Source: Aedes albopictus (taxonomy: Eukaryota; Arthropoda; Insecta; Diptera; Culicidae). From it: a stretch of 64,000 nucleotides of DNA. A model generated the notes under the pieces. It had not been told where the DNA came from, did not search any database, and saw only the letters and a list, made by a program, of their open reading frames with translations. Below are positions 44,846 to 55,929 of the stretch, piece by piece. Made by a program: the position numbers and the translations under genes. Where the stretch lies: assembly GCF_035046485.1 (NCBI RefSeq), contig NC_085137.1:134978703-135042702 (forward strand), given 5' to 3'. Each line of letters opens with the position of its first letter. Within the stretch, counting starts at the first letter, position 1.

Positions 44846-47560
44846 AATTCCTTGCGGAATATCTGCAGGACTTCCTGGAGGAAAAACTAGAGTATATCCT
44901 TGAGGAACTCCTGAAGAAATCTCTAGAGAAGAATCTGGAACAATAACTGGAGAAACCCTGAAAAAAATCTTTTATAAATTCCGCAGAAAATCACTGGAGG
45001 AATCACTGACACAATTCCTGGAAGAATATTTAGCGGAATGCCTGGAGGAATTTCTGGAGAAATCCCTTAAAGAATGCTTGAACGAATTCCGGGAGGAATC
45101 CCAGGAGGAATCTCTAGAGGAATTTTTGGAGGAATCCCTAAAGGAATTTCTGGAGGAATCTCTGGAATAATTTCTTAAGAAGTATCTGAAGGATTTTCTG
45201 AATTTTTTTGATTAAATTCCAGGAGGAATTCCAAGAGGAATCTCTGGAGAAATTTCTGAAGAAATCTTTGGAGAAATCCCAGAAAGATTTCCTAGTGGAA
45301 CTCCTGGAGGGATTCCTGGAAGAATTTTTGGATAAATTCCCGGAGAAACCCCTGAAGAAATTCCAGGATCAATTCTTGGAAGAATCCATAGATGACATAA
45401 TTCCTCTAAGAATCTTTGGCGGAATTTCTTAAGAAATATCTGGAGTAATTACCGCAGGAAACCCTGGAGAGATGCCTGGTGGAAACCTGAAGAAATGCCA
45501 GATGGAATTTCTGAAGAAATTCCTGGAGGAATCTCTGAAGGAATAATGGACAAATTCCAGGAGGAATTCTTGGACGTATTCCTGTAGGAACTCCTGGAGG
45601 AATCCCCAGAGGTATCTCCAGAGGAATTCCTGCAGGAATATTTGGAGGAATGTCTTGGAGGATTTCCTGAAGGAATCCTTGGAGGGATCACAAGAGGAAT
45701 CCCTGAAGGAATCATTGGAAAAGTTCCTGTAGAAACTTTGGAAAAAATCCTGGAGGAATTCCTGGAACAATTTTTGAAGACATCCATTGAAGATTTCCTG
45801 GTGAAATTTCTGGAGGATTTGCTGTAGGAATTCCTTAAGGAATCCAAGAAGGATTTTCTGACGAAACTCCCGGATAAAGTACTGAATACTTGAAGGAATA
45901 CTTAGTGGAATTTTTGGAGAAACTAATGGAGGTGTCCCTTCAGGCACTTCTAGATAAAGTCTTAGAAATTGCCTGGAGAAATTCATGGAGGAATGCCTAG
46001 AGGAGGAATATTTGGAGGAATTGTAAGAAGAACTCACGTTGGAATATCTATACTATAAGAAAGAATTCATGGTGGAATTCACAAATAAATTCTGGGAGAA
46101 ACTCATGTAAGAATCGCAGGAGAACGCCCTGGAGGAGTTGTTGGATAACTCCGTGAAGCTATTCCTGATGCACTGCAACTATTAATAATGACAAGAAAAA
46201 TTATAGGTATAGTCGATCCTATTATTTTCCAGGATTCTTTCAATGAATGGCTGTGTATGTGTAGACTAGATGAATCCCTGCAGAAATTCCTGGAAGAATC
46301 CCTGGAGGAGTCCTAGGAGGTATGCCTGGATGATTTTCTGAAGAAATCCCAAGAGGAAGTACTAATAAAATCGCAGAAAGAATTCTTGGAAAAATCCTGA
46401 AAGAATGTTTAGATGCATTGAACTCCTAGAGGAATCCCTGTTGTAGTCCCTGAGGGAATCCCTGAAGGAATTCCTGAAGAAACCCCAGGATGAATCCCAG
46501 AAGCAATTTCAAAAGGTATTCGTTAGGAAATTCTTTAACAATTCGTGTAGGAATTTATAGATGAGTTCCTGGAACAATTCCTGAATGACTTCCAGAAGGA
46601 AGTTGAGTAGGAATCACAAGAAGAGTTTCTGGAAGGACCCTTGGAGGATTTTTTAAAGAATCCATGGAGCTGTTCCTGTAAGAATTCCAGAAAAAAATCC
46701 TTGCAGGAATTCTTGAGATAATCCCGGTAGGAAGTGCTGGAAAAATGCCTGAAGAAACCACAGGAGAAATCCTGGCAGCAATTCCATGAGGAATTTCTGA
46801 GGAAACTCCAGGAGAGCTTTCCGAACAAATTTCTGGAAGAATTTCTGTTTGAATCCCTAGGAAAAACTTTGCAGCAATTTCTGGAAAAATTGTTGAAGCA
46901 ATCATTATGGGATTTACTGTACACAATTTTAAAGGAATTTCTGGATAATTTTTGGAATAATCCCTGGTAAAAAATATTAAAGAATTACTAAAAAAATAAA
47001 ACTCCTGAAATACTTCGAATAATTTCAGATGGAATTATCAGAACAATCTTTTGCGGAATTCTTGAAGGAATATACGGAGAAATCCCCGAAAAAAACTCTA
47101 AAGGATCTCCCTCAGAAATACCTAAAAGGATCTAATATGAAATTTCTTTGGGAATCCTTGGAGAAAATCCTAAAAAAAATGCTCGAAAAAAGCACTGGAA
47201 TAATCACTGGAGGAACCTCAAGGGATATTCCAGGAGAAATTGCTGGAGAAATGTGCGGTGAAATCATTAAAAGAATTCTAGAGGGAATCTTTGACGGCAT
47301 CCATGATGAAGCCACTGCAGGAAGCTGTGATGCTGTGTGAATCTATGATGCTTTCTGGCAGAAGTATCTGCAGAATTCTTGAAGCATTTCTTGGAACACT
47401 CACTATCGGAACCTCGCAAGACGTCTATGGAGGTATTCACGAAGGAGAAATTCCTCGAGAATTCCCGTGAGCCTTTGTGAAGAAATTCCTGGAAAAGTTC
47501 CCGAAGAAATACCTAGAAGACAACCAGGATACGTCTCTGGAGAAATTCAAAAACAAATCC
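44846..47560 (+). repeat. Largest and best-phased 12-bp-unit array
   Basis: Around 45050-45180 successive 12-mers read GAATGCCTGGAG, GAATTTCTGGAG, AAATCCCTTAAA and so on with no phase slip. The six frames give E-F-L-E, N-S-W-R, I-P-G-G and, on minus, L-Q-E-F, S-R-N-S, P-G-I-P type repeats. This accounts for the 202-aa minus frame 45429-46037 and the 129-, 123-, 103- and 132-aa frames nearby. None is called as a gene. A short AT-rich break lies at 46165-46260. Confidence 0.9.
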
Positions 47561-47935
47561 AGGTTTTTTGCTCTTAGCATGACGTTGTTTGAATTGAATA
47601 CTAGTGATTTTTTTTAGTTACTGTACTCTACAGTAGCATATGGTACTAGAAAGTCATTCTTTTTCCCTACCGAAACCGGTTTCGGCATATCCGGACAATT
47701 TGGCTTTTTGTTTTTGTATTTCATGAATAAAAATCACAAAATTTAGTCATTCAACCAAGAGATATTTTTTATTAAATTTAAAAAAAAAAATATTCTGTGA
47801 ATAGGAAAACTGACATATTGTAAAGTTAGTTATACAGTGCAATGACGTTTGAAGGACTTTTTCAATTGTTTCTGATTTATACCATTGCTATAAGTATCTG
47901 TAGATATGAAGACAAAAAGTAGTAGGACTATTTAG
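47561..47935. other. AT-rich unique DNA
   Basis: It contains one perfect palindrome, CCGAAACCGGTTTCGG (47669-47684). Nothing else is recognised. Confidence 0.5.
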
Positions 47936-47948
47936 AAGTAGCTTTAGG

Positions 47949-48447
47949 AGCGGACCTGGTGTGATGGTTAGAACACTAGACTATCACGCCGAGGACCTGG
48001 GATCGAATCCCACTCCCGACAAACTCACAAAATGTGAGTTCTTCCTTCGGAAGGGAAGTAAACCGTGGGTCCCGAGATGAACTAGCATCCCGGGTATAGG
48101 TAAAATACTGACGATCTAAACGTGATATTGGTTTGATTGATATAAGAGATAAAAGATCTGAAAATAATATCTGAAAAATGTTCCTTGAACATCTGAACAA
48201 TATCAAAATTTGATATTTCAAGATCAAACGAATAGCTCACTGCTATTGGTTAGATCTTACAAAATCTAAATATGATTTGATGATGATGTTCCAGGAGTAA
48301 ATTTTTTATTTTATTTTTTGATCTTTTATCTCTAATGTCAATCAAACCCATATCACTTCTTTGATCTTCATATCAAAATATGCTATTATTGAGCTCTTTT
48401 CCTCTACTCGGGCTAAGGCTAAAAATCTCGTTAATACAGATAAAAAA
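47949..48447 (+). mobile_element. tRNA-derived SINE (GACCTGGTGTGATGG type) with nested fold-back
   Basis: The head has A-box region GGTGTGATGGTTAGAAC and B box GGGATCGAATCCC. The 3' end has CTCGGGCTAAGGCTAAAAATCTCGTTAATACAG plus a short A run. AAGTAGCTTT occurs on both sides (47936-47945 and 48447-48456), a plausible target duplication. The body is split by an inverted-repeat insertion at about 48120-48360. Confidence 0.75.
48120..48360. mobile_element. Fold-back insertion within SINE
   Basis: GATATTGGTTTGATTGATAT.. and GAGATAAAAGATC on the left (48123-48167) are mirrored at 48311-48357 (GATCTTTTATCTC, then TCAATCAAACCCATATCAC). TTTGATATCAAA-like motifs lie between. The outer ends are not sharply defined. 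Confidence 0.65.
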
Positions 48448-48514
48448 AGTAGCTTTGACTAAGGCTTCGTCTACTCCTACTGTAAGAGTAGACGAAGCGT
48501 TAGTCAAAGCTACT
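48448..48514. repeat. 67-nt hairpin, 28-bp arms with one mismatch
   Basis: AGTAGCTTTGACTAAGGCTT.. (48448-48475) pairs with 48487-48514, loop 11 nt. It begins exactly after the A run of the SINE. The dimensions are those of a pre-miRNA or short hairpin, but near-perfect symmetry with a site-duplication sequence at its start also fits a repair-generated inverted duplication. Confidence 0.9.
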
Positions 48515-49110
48515 AGACCGCTACCAGCCCTAGTCCCTACACGACTGAGAACAACTTTATCATCCGACTGGAATCAACAGCGCAGTCGGTGGTCTTTTAG
48601 GGGTCTTCACACGACCACGCGGTGACTTACACTTGCGCATACTTGCGGTTAAAACGCGAAAAAAAAAACCCACCGACTGAACGACGAAAGAAACATGAAA
48701 GTTTATGTCGGCTAATGAAAATATGCGTTCTTTTTTTTCCTCTCGAATCGATCGGTTGTTTGCCCCAACCAGCCATTGTACTCCTCCACAAGAAGAGAAA
48801 GGAACCTGTGGAGAGGAGATCCAAACACATCGTCGAGTATACCTGCCGGAGCTTCCAAATCCGATGGATGGGGGAACCATCGCTTCAAGGTGATAATTTA
48901 ATTTTCAGTTCTGCTCGTTCGTTGACTGGCTCGGAATATTATTGCATAGTTGCATGCTAAGTGGCTCTAATTAAAGAGCGCCCCGTTTCGGCTCTATTTC
49001 GAATGTTAGCAAGGCACCAGCAAAAAACTAAACAAATGACTAAACTTGTAACGGCATTGCTGCTGCAGCAGTAGCAGCAATGCAGCAACAACTAACTCAT
49101 TGTTTTTTTT
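48515..49110. other. Unique block with overlapping open frames
   Basis: Frames on both strands overlap: plus 48622-48960 (112 aa), minus 48560-48880 (106 aa), plus 48705-48893 (62 aa, ATG start, followed by AAGGTGATAA, a weak donor-like context). No domain is recognised in any, and at most one can be real. CAG-rich 49060-49090 follows. Confidence 0.3.
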
Positions 49111-49439
49111 CTAATGGTTGCAGTTGCAGCACCGCCATCTGGCCCTTATCAAGATCGATGTGTTGAATTTGCCACCAGTGTCTGAGTGCTGCTGGTAGCA
49201 GTAGCCAAACTGATTTGCTCTTTTGGTTGTTGAGATTTATTTTAGAACATGGTACGTGCATAGAATGGAACTTGTTGCGTGTAGTTTTGCTAATTCGTTG
49301 GAAGTTCCGAACAACGGGTCGTTCTGTTCGTAGACTACAACAGTCAGTGACGTTTAGACTTTTTTGTTGTACAATATTCCGTTTACAGAATATATCGAGC
49401 AACTTTAATTGTGCCCACCGAAAAAATCAAGCTCCTACT

Positions 49440-49500
49440 ACAGGTATACCTCGATTTAGTAGACTCTCGATTATATAGAGTATAGACCCTTGATTTTATG
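49440..49500 (+). mobile_element. Pogo-like terminal fragment
   Basis: CAGGTATACCTCGATTTAGT resembles the terminus of the 15429-15867 MITE. No opposite end is found nearby. Confidence 0.4.
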
Positions 49501-49521
49501 TAATAGTAGTTTACGCAACAA

Positions 49522-49603
49522 GGTGCAGAATGAAGATTTTTACAGCACGAGTTGTACACGAGTTGTAAGTACGACGAGTGCTGTAAAAATCGAGTTCTGC
49601 ACC
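49522..49603. repeat. Hairpin with CTCGATTTTT/CAGCAC arms, copy 2
   Basis: The arms GGTGCAGAATGAAGATTTTT..CAGCAC and GTGCTGTAAAAATCGAG..CTGCACC pair over about 27 bp. The same arm design occurs at 32282-32348. Confidence 0.75.
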
Positions 49604-49802
49604 GAGATGCGTACAACGTTTTTTGCAATTTCATAAATTACCACTTGAGGATAGTTTTTAACAAAACTTTTCCATCAAACTGCACACTGATGTTCATAGT
49701 CATGTTTAAGAAAGTCTGGTCATAGCAGGTTATACTGTGCAGTTGTCACAATTTTCCAAACCTGTGTCCAGAAAGCATCAAGAAGTTGATCAAAACTGAA
49801 AA

Positions 49803-49864
49803 CAGTGCTGTAATGGTTCATTACGCAACGCAAATTAGTGCTGTAATGAACCATTACAGCACTG
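49803..49864. repeat. 62-nt perfect hairpin (22-bp arms, 18-nt loop)
   Basis: CAGTGCTGTAATGGTTCATT.. (49803-49824) is exactly complementary to 49843-49864. Shared GTGCTGTAA motifs link it to the neighbouring hairpin at 49522-49603, so both may belong to one element spanning about 49500-49960. Confidence 0.9.
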
Positions 49865-49959
49865 ATAATTTGGTGTGGGAAAGTAGGCCTTTTCCTGTCA
49901 GATTTGCGTGAGGTAAAACAGCCTATTACGATGAGAAATTGCAAAAATTTTATTTTTGA

Positions 49960-50605
49960 AACCCAATCAGTTTAAAACTTGCAGGTTTTTTTTTGTTTTT
50001 TTGTTTTTATTAATGTGTATTTTAACTTATAGCTAATTCTACACTTACTTGCAGGTTGTATTATGGTGACTTATAATGCAGGAGTTATCATGCTTTTGAC
50101 ACGCGGAGCACTTCATATCAATAAATTGTTTTGTGGAGCACCCATGGTAGCGCCAAAGTATACTTCATGTCATACTTAGTTTTATGTATTTACCATAATT
50201 GGCTTCAATTTTTATAAATATCTCTCGCTTTGTCGATGATAACGATGAGCGGAGTATACTTAAGAGGGTATTCTCTGGTGCTATTTTTTTACAATTCCTA
50301 TTTTTTGACAACATTCTTGGCGGATGCATGCAAACTGCCCATTCGCCAGACTTTTCCTCAAAGCTTCCGAAAAAACTTCTTTCAATATTTCTTATGACAT
50401 CCTCTCCGAGAATTATATCCGAGAATATATATTCCTGATATTTTTGCTAGATGCATTATACTATCTTGGCATATACTCAGCTGATCGTATTCCAAAATTT
50501 AATGCTTGATGTATGATGAATTATTTCCAGTGCTGTCGTGATAAAATCCGAGCTAGTTAGTCAAGGTTACCCGATTTCAGTACCCCATTCACTGGTACAT
50601 TCTCA
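49960..50605. other. AT-rich unique DNA, nothing recognised
   Basis: Two overlapping plus frames (50199-50438, 50324-50509) have no supporting evidence. Confidence 0.45.
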
Positions 50606-51660
50606 TTACTGAATTACTCAAGGAATCTCTGAAGAAACAGCTTCAGCAATTCCTGAGGGAACTGCTGGGCCAACTTCTAAAAGAATCCACGTAACAACTT
50701 TAAAGAAATCCCTACTGAAATTTCTGAAGTTATTCTTACAATATTGAAGAAGACTCTAAAGATATTTCCGAAAGTTTCGCTGAGGAAATATCAGAAGGAA
50801 TTCCAAAAATATATGAAAAATCTACATGAAAACCTGAAGGAATTTCTGAGAAAATAGCAATACTTTAAGAATCCAAAGATGGATTGACTGAAGAAATTCC
50901 AGGAAAAATACCTGAAGAAACACCTAGAAACCCCTGGTGGAATACCCAAAAAAAACTTCTTGATATATTTCCTGAAAAAAACAAATCCTGGAGAAATCCC
51001 CAAATAAAAATCCAAAACAAATTTTAATGGATTCCTGGAGGAATCCATAAAGGAATTCGTAGAGGTACGCTTGGATCCGAGGATTTCTTAAAAAAAATCT
51101 AAGAAAATCCTCCAAGGATTCCTTAGACTTTTTTAGGAAATCATCGGAGAAAATTCTGGAAAAGAAATGTCTTGAAGGAATATCTAAAGGAATGTGAAGA
51201 AATCTTGGGAATTTACTGAATTATTTGTTGAACAATTTCTTAAGCAATCCTTGGAGAAATTTTTTTAGAAAATTTTTGAAAAAACTTTGCAGGAGTTCTG
51301 AATTTTTGATTCCTACTGTATCCGAGAATCATTTTAAAAAAAAAAACCATGGTGTCTTTTTGATAAAGTTCATGGAAGGTTTTCTAGATGAATGCTATGA
51401 TAATTTTCTGGAGGAATATTTATGAAAAAAAAATCTGAAGAAATTCGTAGATGAATTTCAGAAACAACATATGCAAGATGTTTTGAAAGGAATTTTTGAA
51501 GTATTTTCTGAAGGAATGCATGCAACATTTTTGGAAGCCATTCGTGCAAGACATTCGTAAGAAGTTCTTGAAAAAAAATTGGAGGTCATTCTTAGGTCTA
51601 AAGCAATCTCTAGAACATTTTGTGAAAGAATTTCTGACTGAAATTCTTCAGTCATGGATG
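50606..51660 (+). repeat. 12-bp-unit array, forward, degenerate
   Basis: GAATCTCTGAAG/GAAATTCCAGG units occur with many A-runs. Confidence 0.65.
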
Positions 51661-52115
51661 ATTTTTTATAGCAAATCTACGAGGAGTTTCCAAAAGAGCT
51701 CCTGATTTTTTTCTATTAAGAATCCCTGGAAGAATTTTAGTACGTACTCTTGAATTCTGGAGAATCTCATGGGTTCTTTCAAGAATCCCCCAGAAATTTA
51801 TCCAAGGATTCCTGCCGTATTGTTTTTCAAAGAACTTTTTTAAAATTATATAAATGATTTCCGGACAAATTTTTCCAATGATAACTGCAAGAAATTTCAG
51901 CAACTTTTCTAAAGATTTTTCCCACATTATTTCGTAGAAGTCCACCACAAATTAGTCCAAGGACTTCCAAAGAACCTTTACTAAAGATTCCTCCAGGAAT
52001 TATTGATTCCTCATTGATTACCCAAGGGTGCTACAATAATTTCTAGAACGATTTTTTCCATAAACTTCTTCAACGATTTCTCGAGCCTATGCTCAGGTTC
52101 TCCTCTACAAACTCT
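51661..52115 (-). repeat. 12-bp-unit array, reverse
   Basis: Orientation switches near 51690-51720, after which TTCCTCCAGG/GATTTCTCGAG units predominate. This is a second head-to-head junction. Confidence 0.6.
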
Positions 52116-52120
52116 TCTAA

Positions 52121-52290
52121 GGGCCTGTTCATAAACTACGTAGACCCTTAGGGGGGGTGCCGGGGGTGTCTGACCAAAGTCTACGCTCCATACAAATTTC
52201 GAAAATTATGTATGGACAAAAGTCTACGAGGGGGGAGGGGGGGGGTCTGAGATGGCCAAAAATGAGTCTACGTTGTTTATGGACAGCGCC
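52121..52290. mobile_element. 170-bp Harbinger-like MITE, TAA target duplication
   Basis: The ends GGGCCTGTTCATAAACTACG and, inward from the right, GGCGCTGTCCATAAACAACG are flanked by TAA (52118-52120, 52291-52293). A GGGCCTGT-type end plus a 3-bp TAA duplication is typical of PIF/Harbinger MITEs. Internal G-runs (AGGGGGGG and GAGGGGGGAGGGGGGGGG) could form quadruplexes. Confidence 0.85.
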
Positions 52291-52335
52291 TAATGACTCT
52301 ATCAGGAGTTCATCAGTTCCTCCTAAGATTATCTC

Positions 52336-52606
52336 AAGGGCCCATATAGCCGAGGCGGTAAACGCACGGGTATTCAGCATGACCATGCTGACCATCCCGG
52401 TCGGTCCCGGATCTTTTCGTAAAGGAAATTTCCTTGACTTCCTTGGGCATAGAGTATCTTCGTGCCTGCCACACGATATACACATGCAAAATGGTCATTG
52501 GCAGAGCAAGCTCTCAGTTAATAACTGTGGAAGTGCTCATAGAACACTAAGCTGAGAAGCAGGCTTTGTCCCAGTGAGGACGTTACGCCAAGAAGAGGAG
52601 AGGAGG
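52336..52606 (+). mobile_element. Feilai-type SINE lacking its B box
   Basis: It is almost identical to 12525-12810 in head and body, but the stretch GAGGGTGACGGGATCGATT is replaced by ACCAT, removing the B box. A box TAGCCGAGGCGG is intact. The end AGAAGAGGAGAGGAGGAG replaces the (AG)n. Confidence 0.9.
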
Positions 52607-52609
52607 AGC

Positions 52610-53660
52610 CTCCCAAGACTTGTAAGAAAAAAAATCCAAGGATGTATTCAGATTTTTTTCTCAAATTATATGTCCTTAGGAGAATTCCTAGAAAAATACT
52701 GAAGAAAACCGCAAAAGAATCCAAACAGAAATCTCTGGAGCAGTTATTGGTATAGTTCCTGGAGAGTGCTTGACGAAATACATGAAAGAATCCCTGGGGG
52801 AATACCTACAATATTCCTCAGAAGAATTCCTGGAGTATTAACTGGAGGATTTGGTGGACGAATCTTGGAGAATTTCTTGTAAGATGCTTTAAAAATTCTC
52901 AGAGAAATTTTCAAATTCTTGGAGTTATCCTTTTTGGGAAGAAAGTGTGGAGGAATTTCTAAAGGTTATTTTGTAGAGAAATTGTAGGAGAAATGTCCCA
53001 GGAATTTCCAACGATTTCTTGGACTTATCCAGTGATTTTTTCATAAGTTCAATAAGAAAAACATCTAAAGAAGGGTTCAGGATTGTTTAATGATGCTCGG
53101 AAATTCACAAAGGAGTTCTTGGGAGGATTCTTGCAAAAATCCTGAAGAAAAGCGTGGGGAAGTTCAAAAAGGAATCTCTGGAGCAGTTATTTAAATAATT
53201 TCTGAGGAGTCCTTGATGGAAAATCATTGGAAAAAATTATAGAGCAATTCCTGAAATATTTTGGGATAAATCTTTAGTATAATTCCTGGATAAATCTTCA
53301 GGTTTCTTGGGGAAATTCCTGCAAAAATCTTTGAACAATTTTCAAGAGGATTTGTTGAAAAAATAAAAGAAAATTCGTGGATAAATTTTTAATCCTTTTT
53401 AAATCCTTGAAGAGATTGTCGAAGAATTTTCGGAAGAAAAATAGGGGAATCTCGTAGGGATAAGCTTAAAAACACAAGAATTCCTAGGAGTTATTCCTTG
53501 AGGAATCCTTAAAGAATTTCTGGAAAAAAATCTAAATAAGCTCTTGTGGCGATTCCTAGAGTATTCCTAAAAGGAATTTCTGGAGTAGTTTTTGGAAGAG
53601 TTTTTAGCTGAGTCTTTAGATAATTTCTTAAAATAACTCTTGGAGGGTGTTTTTTTTTAG
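52610..53660 (+). repeat. 12-bp-unit array, forward
   Basis: Degenerate GAATTCCTGGAG units with scattered A-rich breaks. Confidence 0.65.
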
Positions 53661-53965
53661 AAAGTTCGTGCAGTTATCATTGCACCAGTCCACCATCGCA
53701 AATAATCAAGAGCTATAAGAACACCAGAATAGAAGTGATAGTAATACTATAAATTTAATCACATTTTATCCACCCCCGTCCCCCTTAATTTATATTCCCT
53801 ATGATAGGCCGGTATGCAACCCTTTCAAGACCGACATTTTTAATGTTTGAAAATTCTTTTTTAACCTCGAGCCTTGAAAAAGATCCTATAAGGGATCGAA
53901 ACGTCGGCGAAGATTCTATAAAAGCAACGTAACTTGTTGTGACTGATAGCCAGATCCCCTGAGAA
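53661..53965. other. Unique insert in array with GATCGAAACGTCGG motif
   Basis: 53882-53907 has AGATCC-TATAA-GGGATCGAAACGTCGG, the same stem motif as at 7005-7030. It may be the residue of a retroelement end. No reading frame is recognised. Confidence 0.45.
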
Positions 53966-55290
53966 ATATGCAAACATCCCAGTCGAAAATCATCAACATT
54001 TATCATTGCAGGATTGCAGCTGGAATTCTTGAGCAAATTTCTGGGGAAATCCTTAAAGAAATTGTTGAAGAATCTTCGTAACAATAAATTGAGAAATTAA
54101 TTAAGCTTGGAGGAATCCTGGAAAAAATCCTGAAAAATACTAGGACTAATTCCTGTAAAATTTCTGAAAATATGAAGAATTTCTGAAAAATTCTTCTAAA
54201 AAACGTGAACAAACCCTTGGGGTAATTTCTGGAATATTCCATAGGAATTCCTGAAGTATTTCTTGGAAAAGTTTTCTGGATGAGAATTTGATAAATGGAG
54301 GAATTCCTAAAGAAAACAGAAAAGTCCGAAGAATTTCCAACGATTTCTCTAAGAACTTCGCCAGCGATTTCTCCAGCCAATATTTCGGCTTTCTCCAGAA
54401 ACTCTTCTAATGATTCTTTCAGGGTTTCCTTCTAAGATTCTCCCGAGAGTGCTTCCAAACATTTGAAGGAGATCTTTGGGGGATTCTGGGAAAAAGGTGG
54501 AAAATCCTAAGAGGAATCTCTGGAGCAGTTTTTTGGAATAATTCCCGGGGAATACTTAAAGGAAATCCTGAGAAAATGTTGGGAAAAATGTATGGAGCTA
54601 CCCTTTGGAATATTATTAGCAGATATCTTTGGAAATTTCCTTGGAGGAGTTCATGCAGTTATCATTGGAGAAATTCCTGGAGGAATCCTAGAAGAAATTG
54701 TCGAAGAATCTTCTTAAGAACAAGTAGAGAATATCCGCAAGGTTTAGCTTGGAGGAATCCTTGTAAAAAATCCTGAAGAATTTCTAGGGAAAATCCTGGA
54801 GGATTCCTCGAAGAATTCTTGAAAAACTCTTCGAAGAATAAACCTGGACAAACCCTTGGGGGAATTCCTGGAGAACTCCTCAGAGAAATACTTGGAGTAT
54901 ATCTTGGAAGAGTATCTGCGCTGATTTTTCTGAATTTCTTGAAGATTTTTTTAAATTCTTAGAGAAATATTCGAAGAATTCTTGGAATAACCCTCGAAGG
55001 AATTGTTGGGGAAATTCCTGAAGGATTTTTTTAGAGAAAATATAGAATTTGTCTGAGGAATTCCTGCAGCAATTTTTGAGGAATTTCTAGACTAATAGCT
55101 GGAATAATCTTTCGAGGAATCCGTACAGGAATCCTTTAGTAAATTGATGAAAGATTTCTTAGAGAAATTCCTAGACAAATACTTGGAGGAATTGTTGTTC
55201 TGAAGGAATACTTGGAGAAACGCCGCTTAAAAAAAAAAATGGGTGAAATCTCCGGGAAAATCTTAGGAATTCCGAACTAAATTTCGCAAA
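53966..55290 (+). repeat. 12-bp-unit array, forward with a reverse patch
   Basis: It is mainly GAATTCCTGGAG orientation; 54355-54460 reads in reverse (TTTCTCCAGAAACTC). Frames 54003-54380 (minus) and 54576-54776 (plus) are array shadows. Confidence 0.7.
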
Positions 55291-55298
55291 ATAGGACC

Positions 55299-55429
55299 AT
55301 GAGAAAATTCTTTATGATGGCCTTTTTCGTGCATCAAAGCGAACTGAAAGGCTACATGTTCAGCCTGAGCCTGTTTGACCGCTATATAATATATACAGAG
55401 AAGAGGGAGAAAGCATATAGAAAGATACA
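55299..55429 (+). other. Open segment running into the assembly gap
   Basis: A plus frame encodes M-R-K-F-F-M-M-A-F-F-V-H-Q-S-E-L-K-G and continues uninterrupted to the gap. 55310-55383 has mixed base composition and no 12-mer units, unlike everything around it. It could be a host exon fragment, a retroelement piece or contig-end contamination; I cannot tell. Confidence 0.3.
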
Positions 55430-55929
55430 NNNNNNNNNNNNNNNNNNNNNNNNNNNNNNNNNNNNNNNNNNNNNNNNNNNNNNNNNNNNNNNNNNNNNNN
55501 NNNNNNNNNNNNNNNNNNNNNNNNNNNNNNNNNNNNNNNNNNNNNNNNNNNNNNNNNNNNNNNNNNNNNNNNNNNNNNNNNNNNNNNNNNNNNNNNNNNN
55601 NNNNNNNNNNNNNNNNNNNNNNNNNNNNNNNNNNNNNNNNNNNNNNNNNNNNNNNNNNNNNNNNNNNNNNNNNNNNNNNNNNNNNNNNNNNNNNNNNNNN
55701 NNNNNNNNNNNNNNNNNNNNNNNNNNNNNNNNNNNNNNNNNNNNNNNNNNNNNNNNNNNNNNNNNNNNNNNNNNNNNNNNNNNNNNNNNNNNNNNNNNNN
55801 NNNNNNNNNNNNNNNNNNNNNNNNNNNNNNNNNNNNNNNNNNNNNNNNNNNNNNNNNNNNNNNNNNNNNNNNNNNNNNNNNNNNNNNNNNNNNNNNNNNN
55901 NNNNNNNNNNNNNNNNNNNNNNNNNNNNN
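55430..55929. other. Assembly gap, 500 N
   Basis: Exactly 500 undetermined bases, probably a scaffold gap of nominal size. Reading frames spanning it are meaningless. Confidence 0.99.

Noticed and set aside
45429..46037. 202-aa minus-strand reading frame
   Set aside because: It is a serine/arginine/phenylalanine low-complexity translation of the 12-bp array; the parallel frames are equally open and no domain exists.
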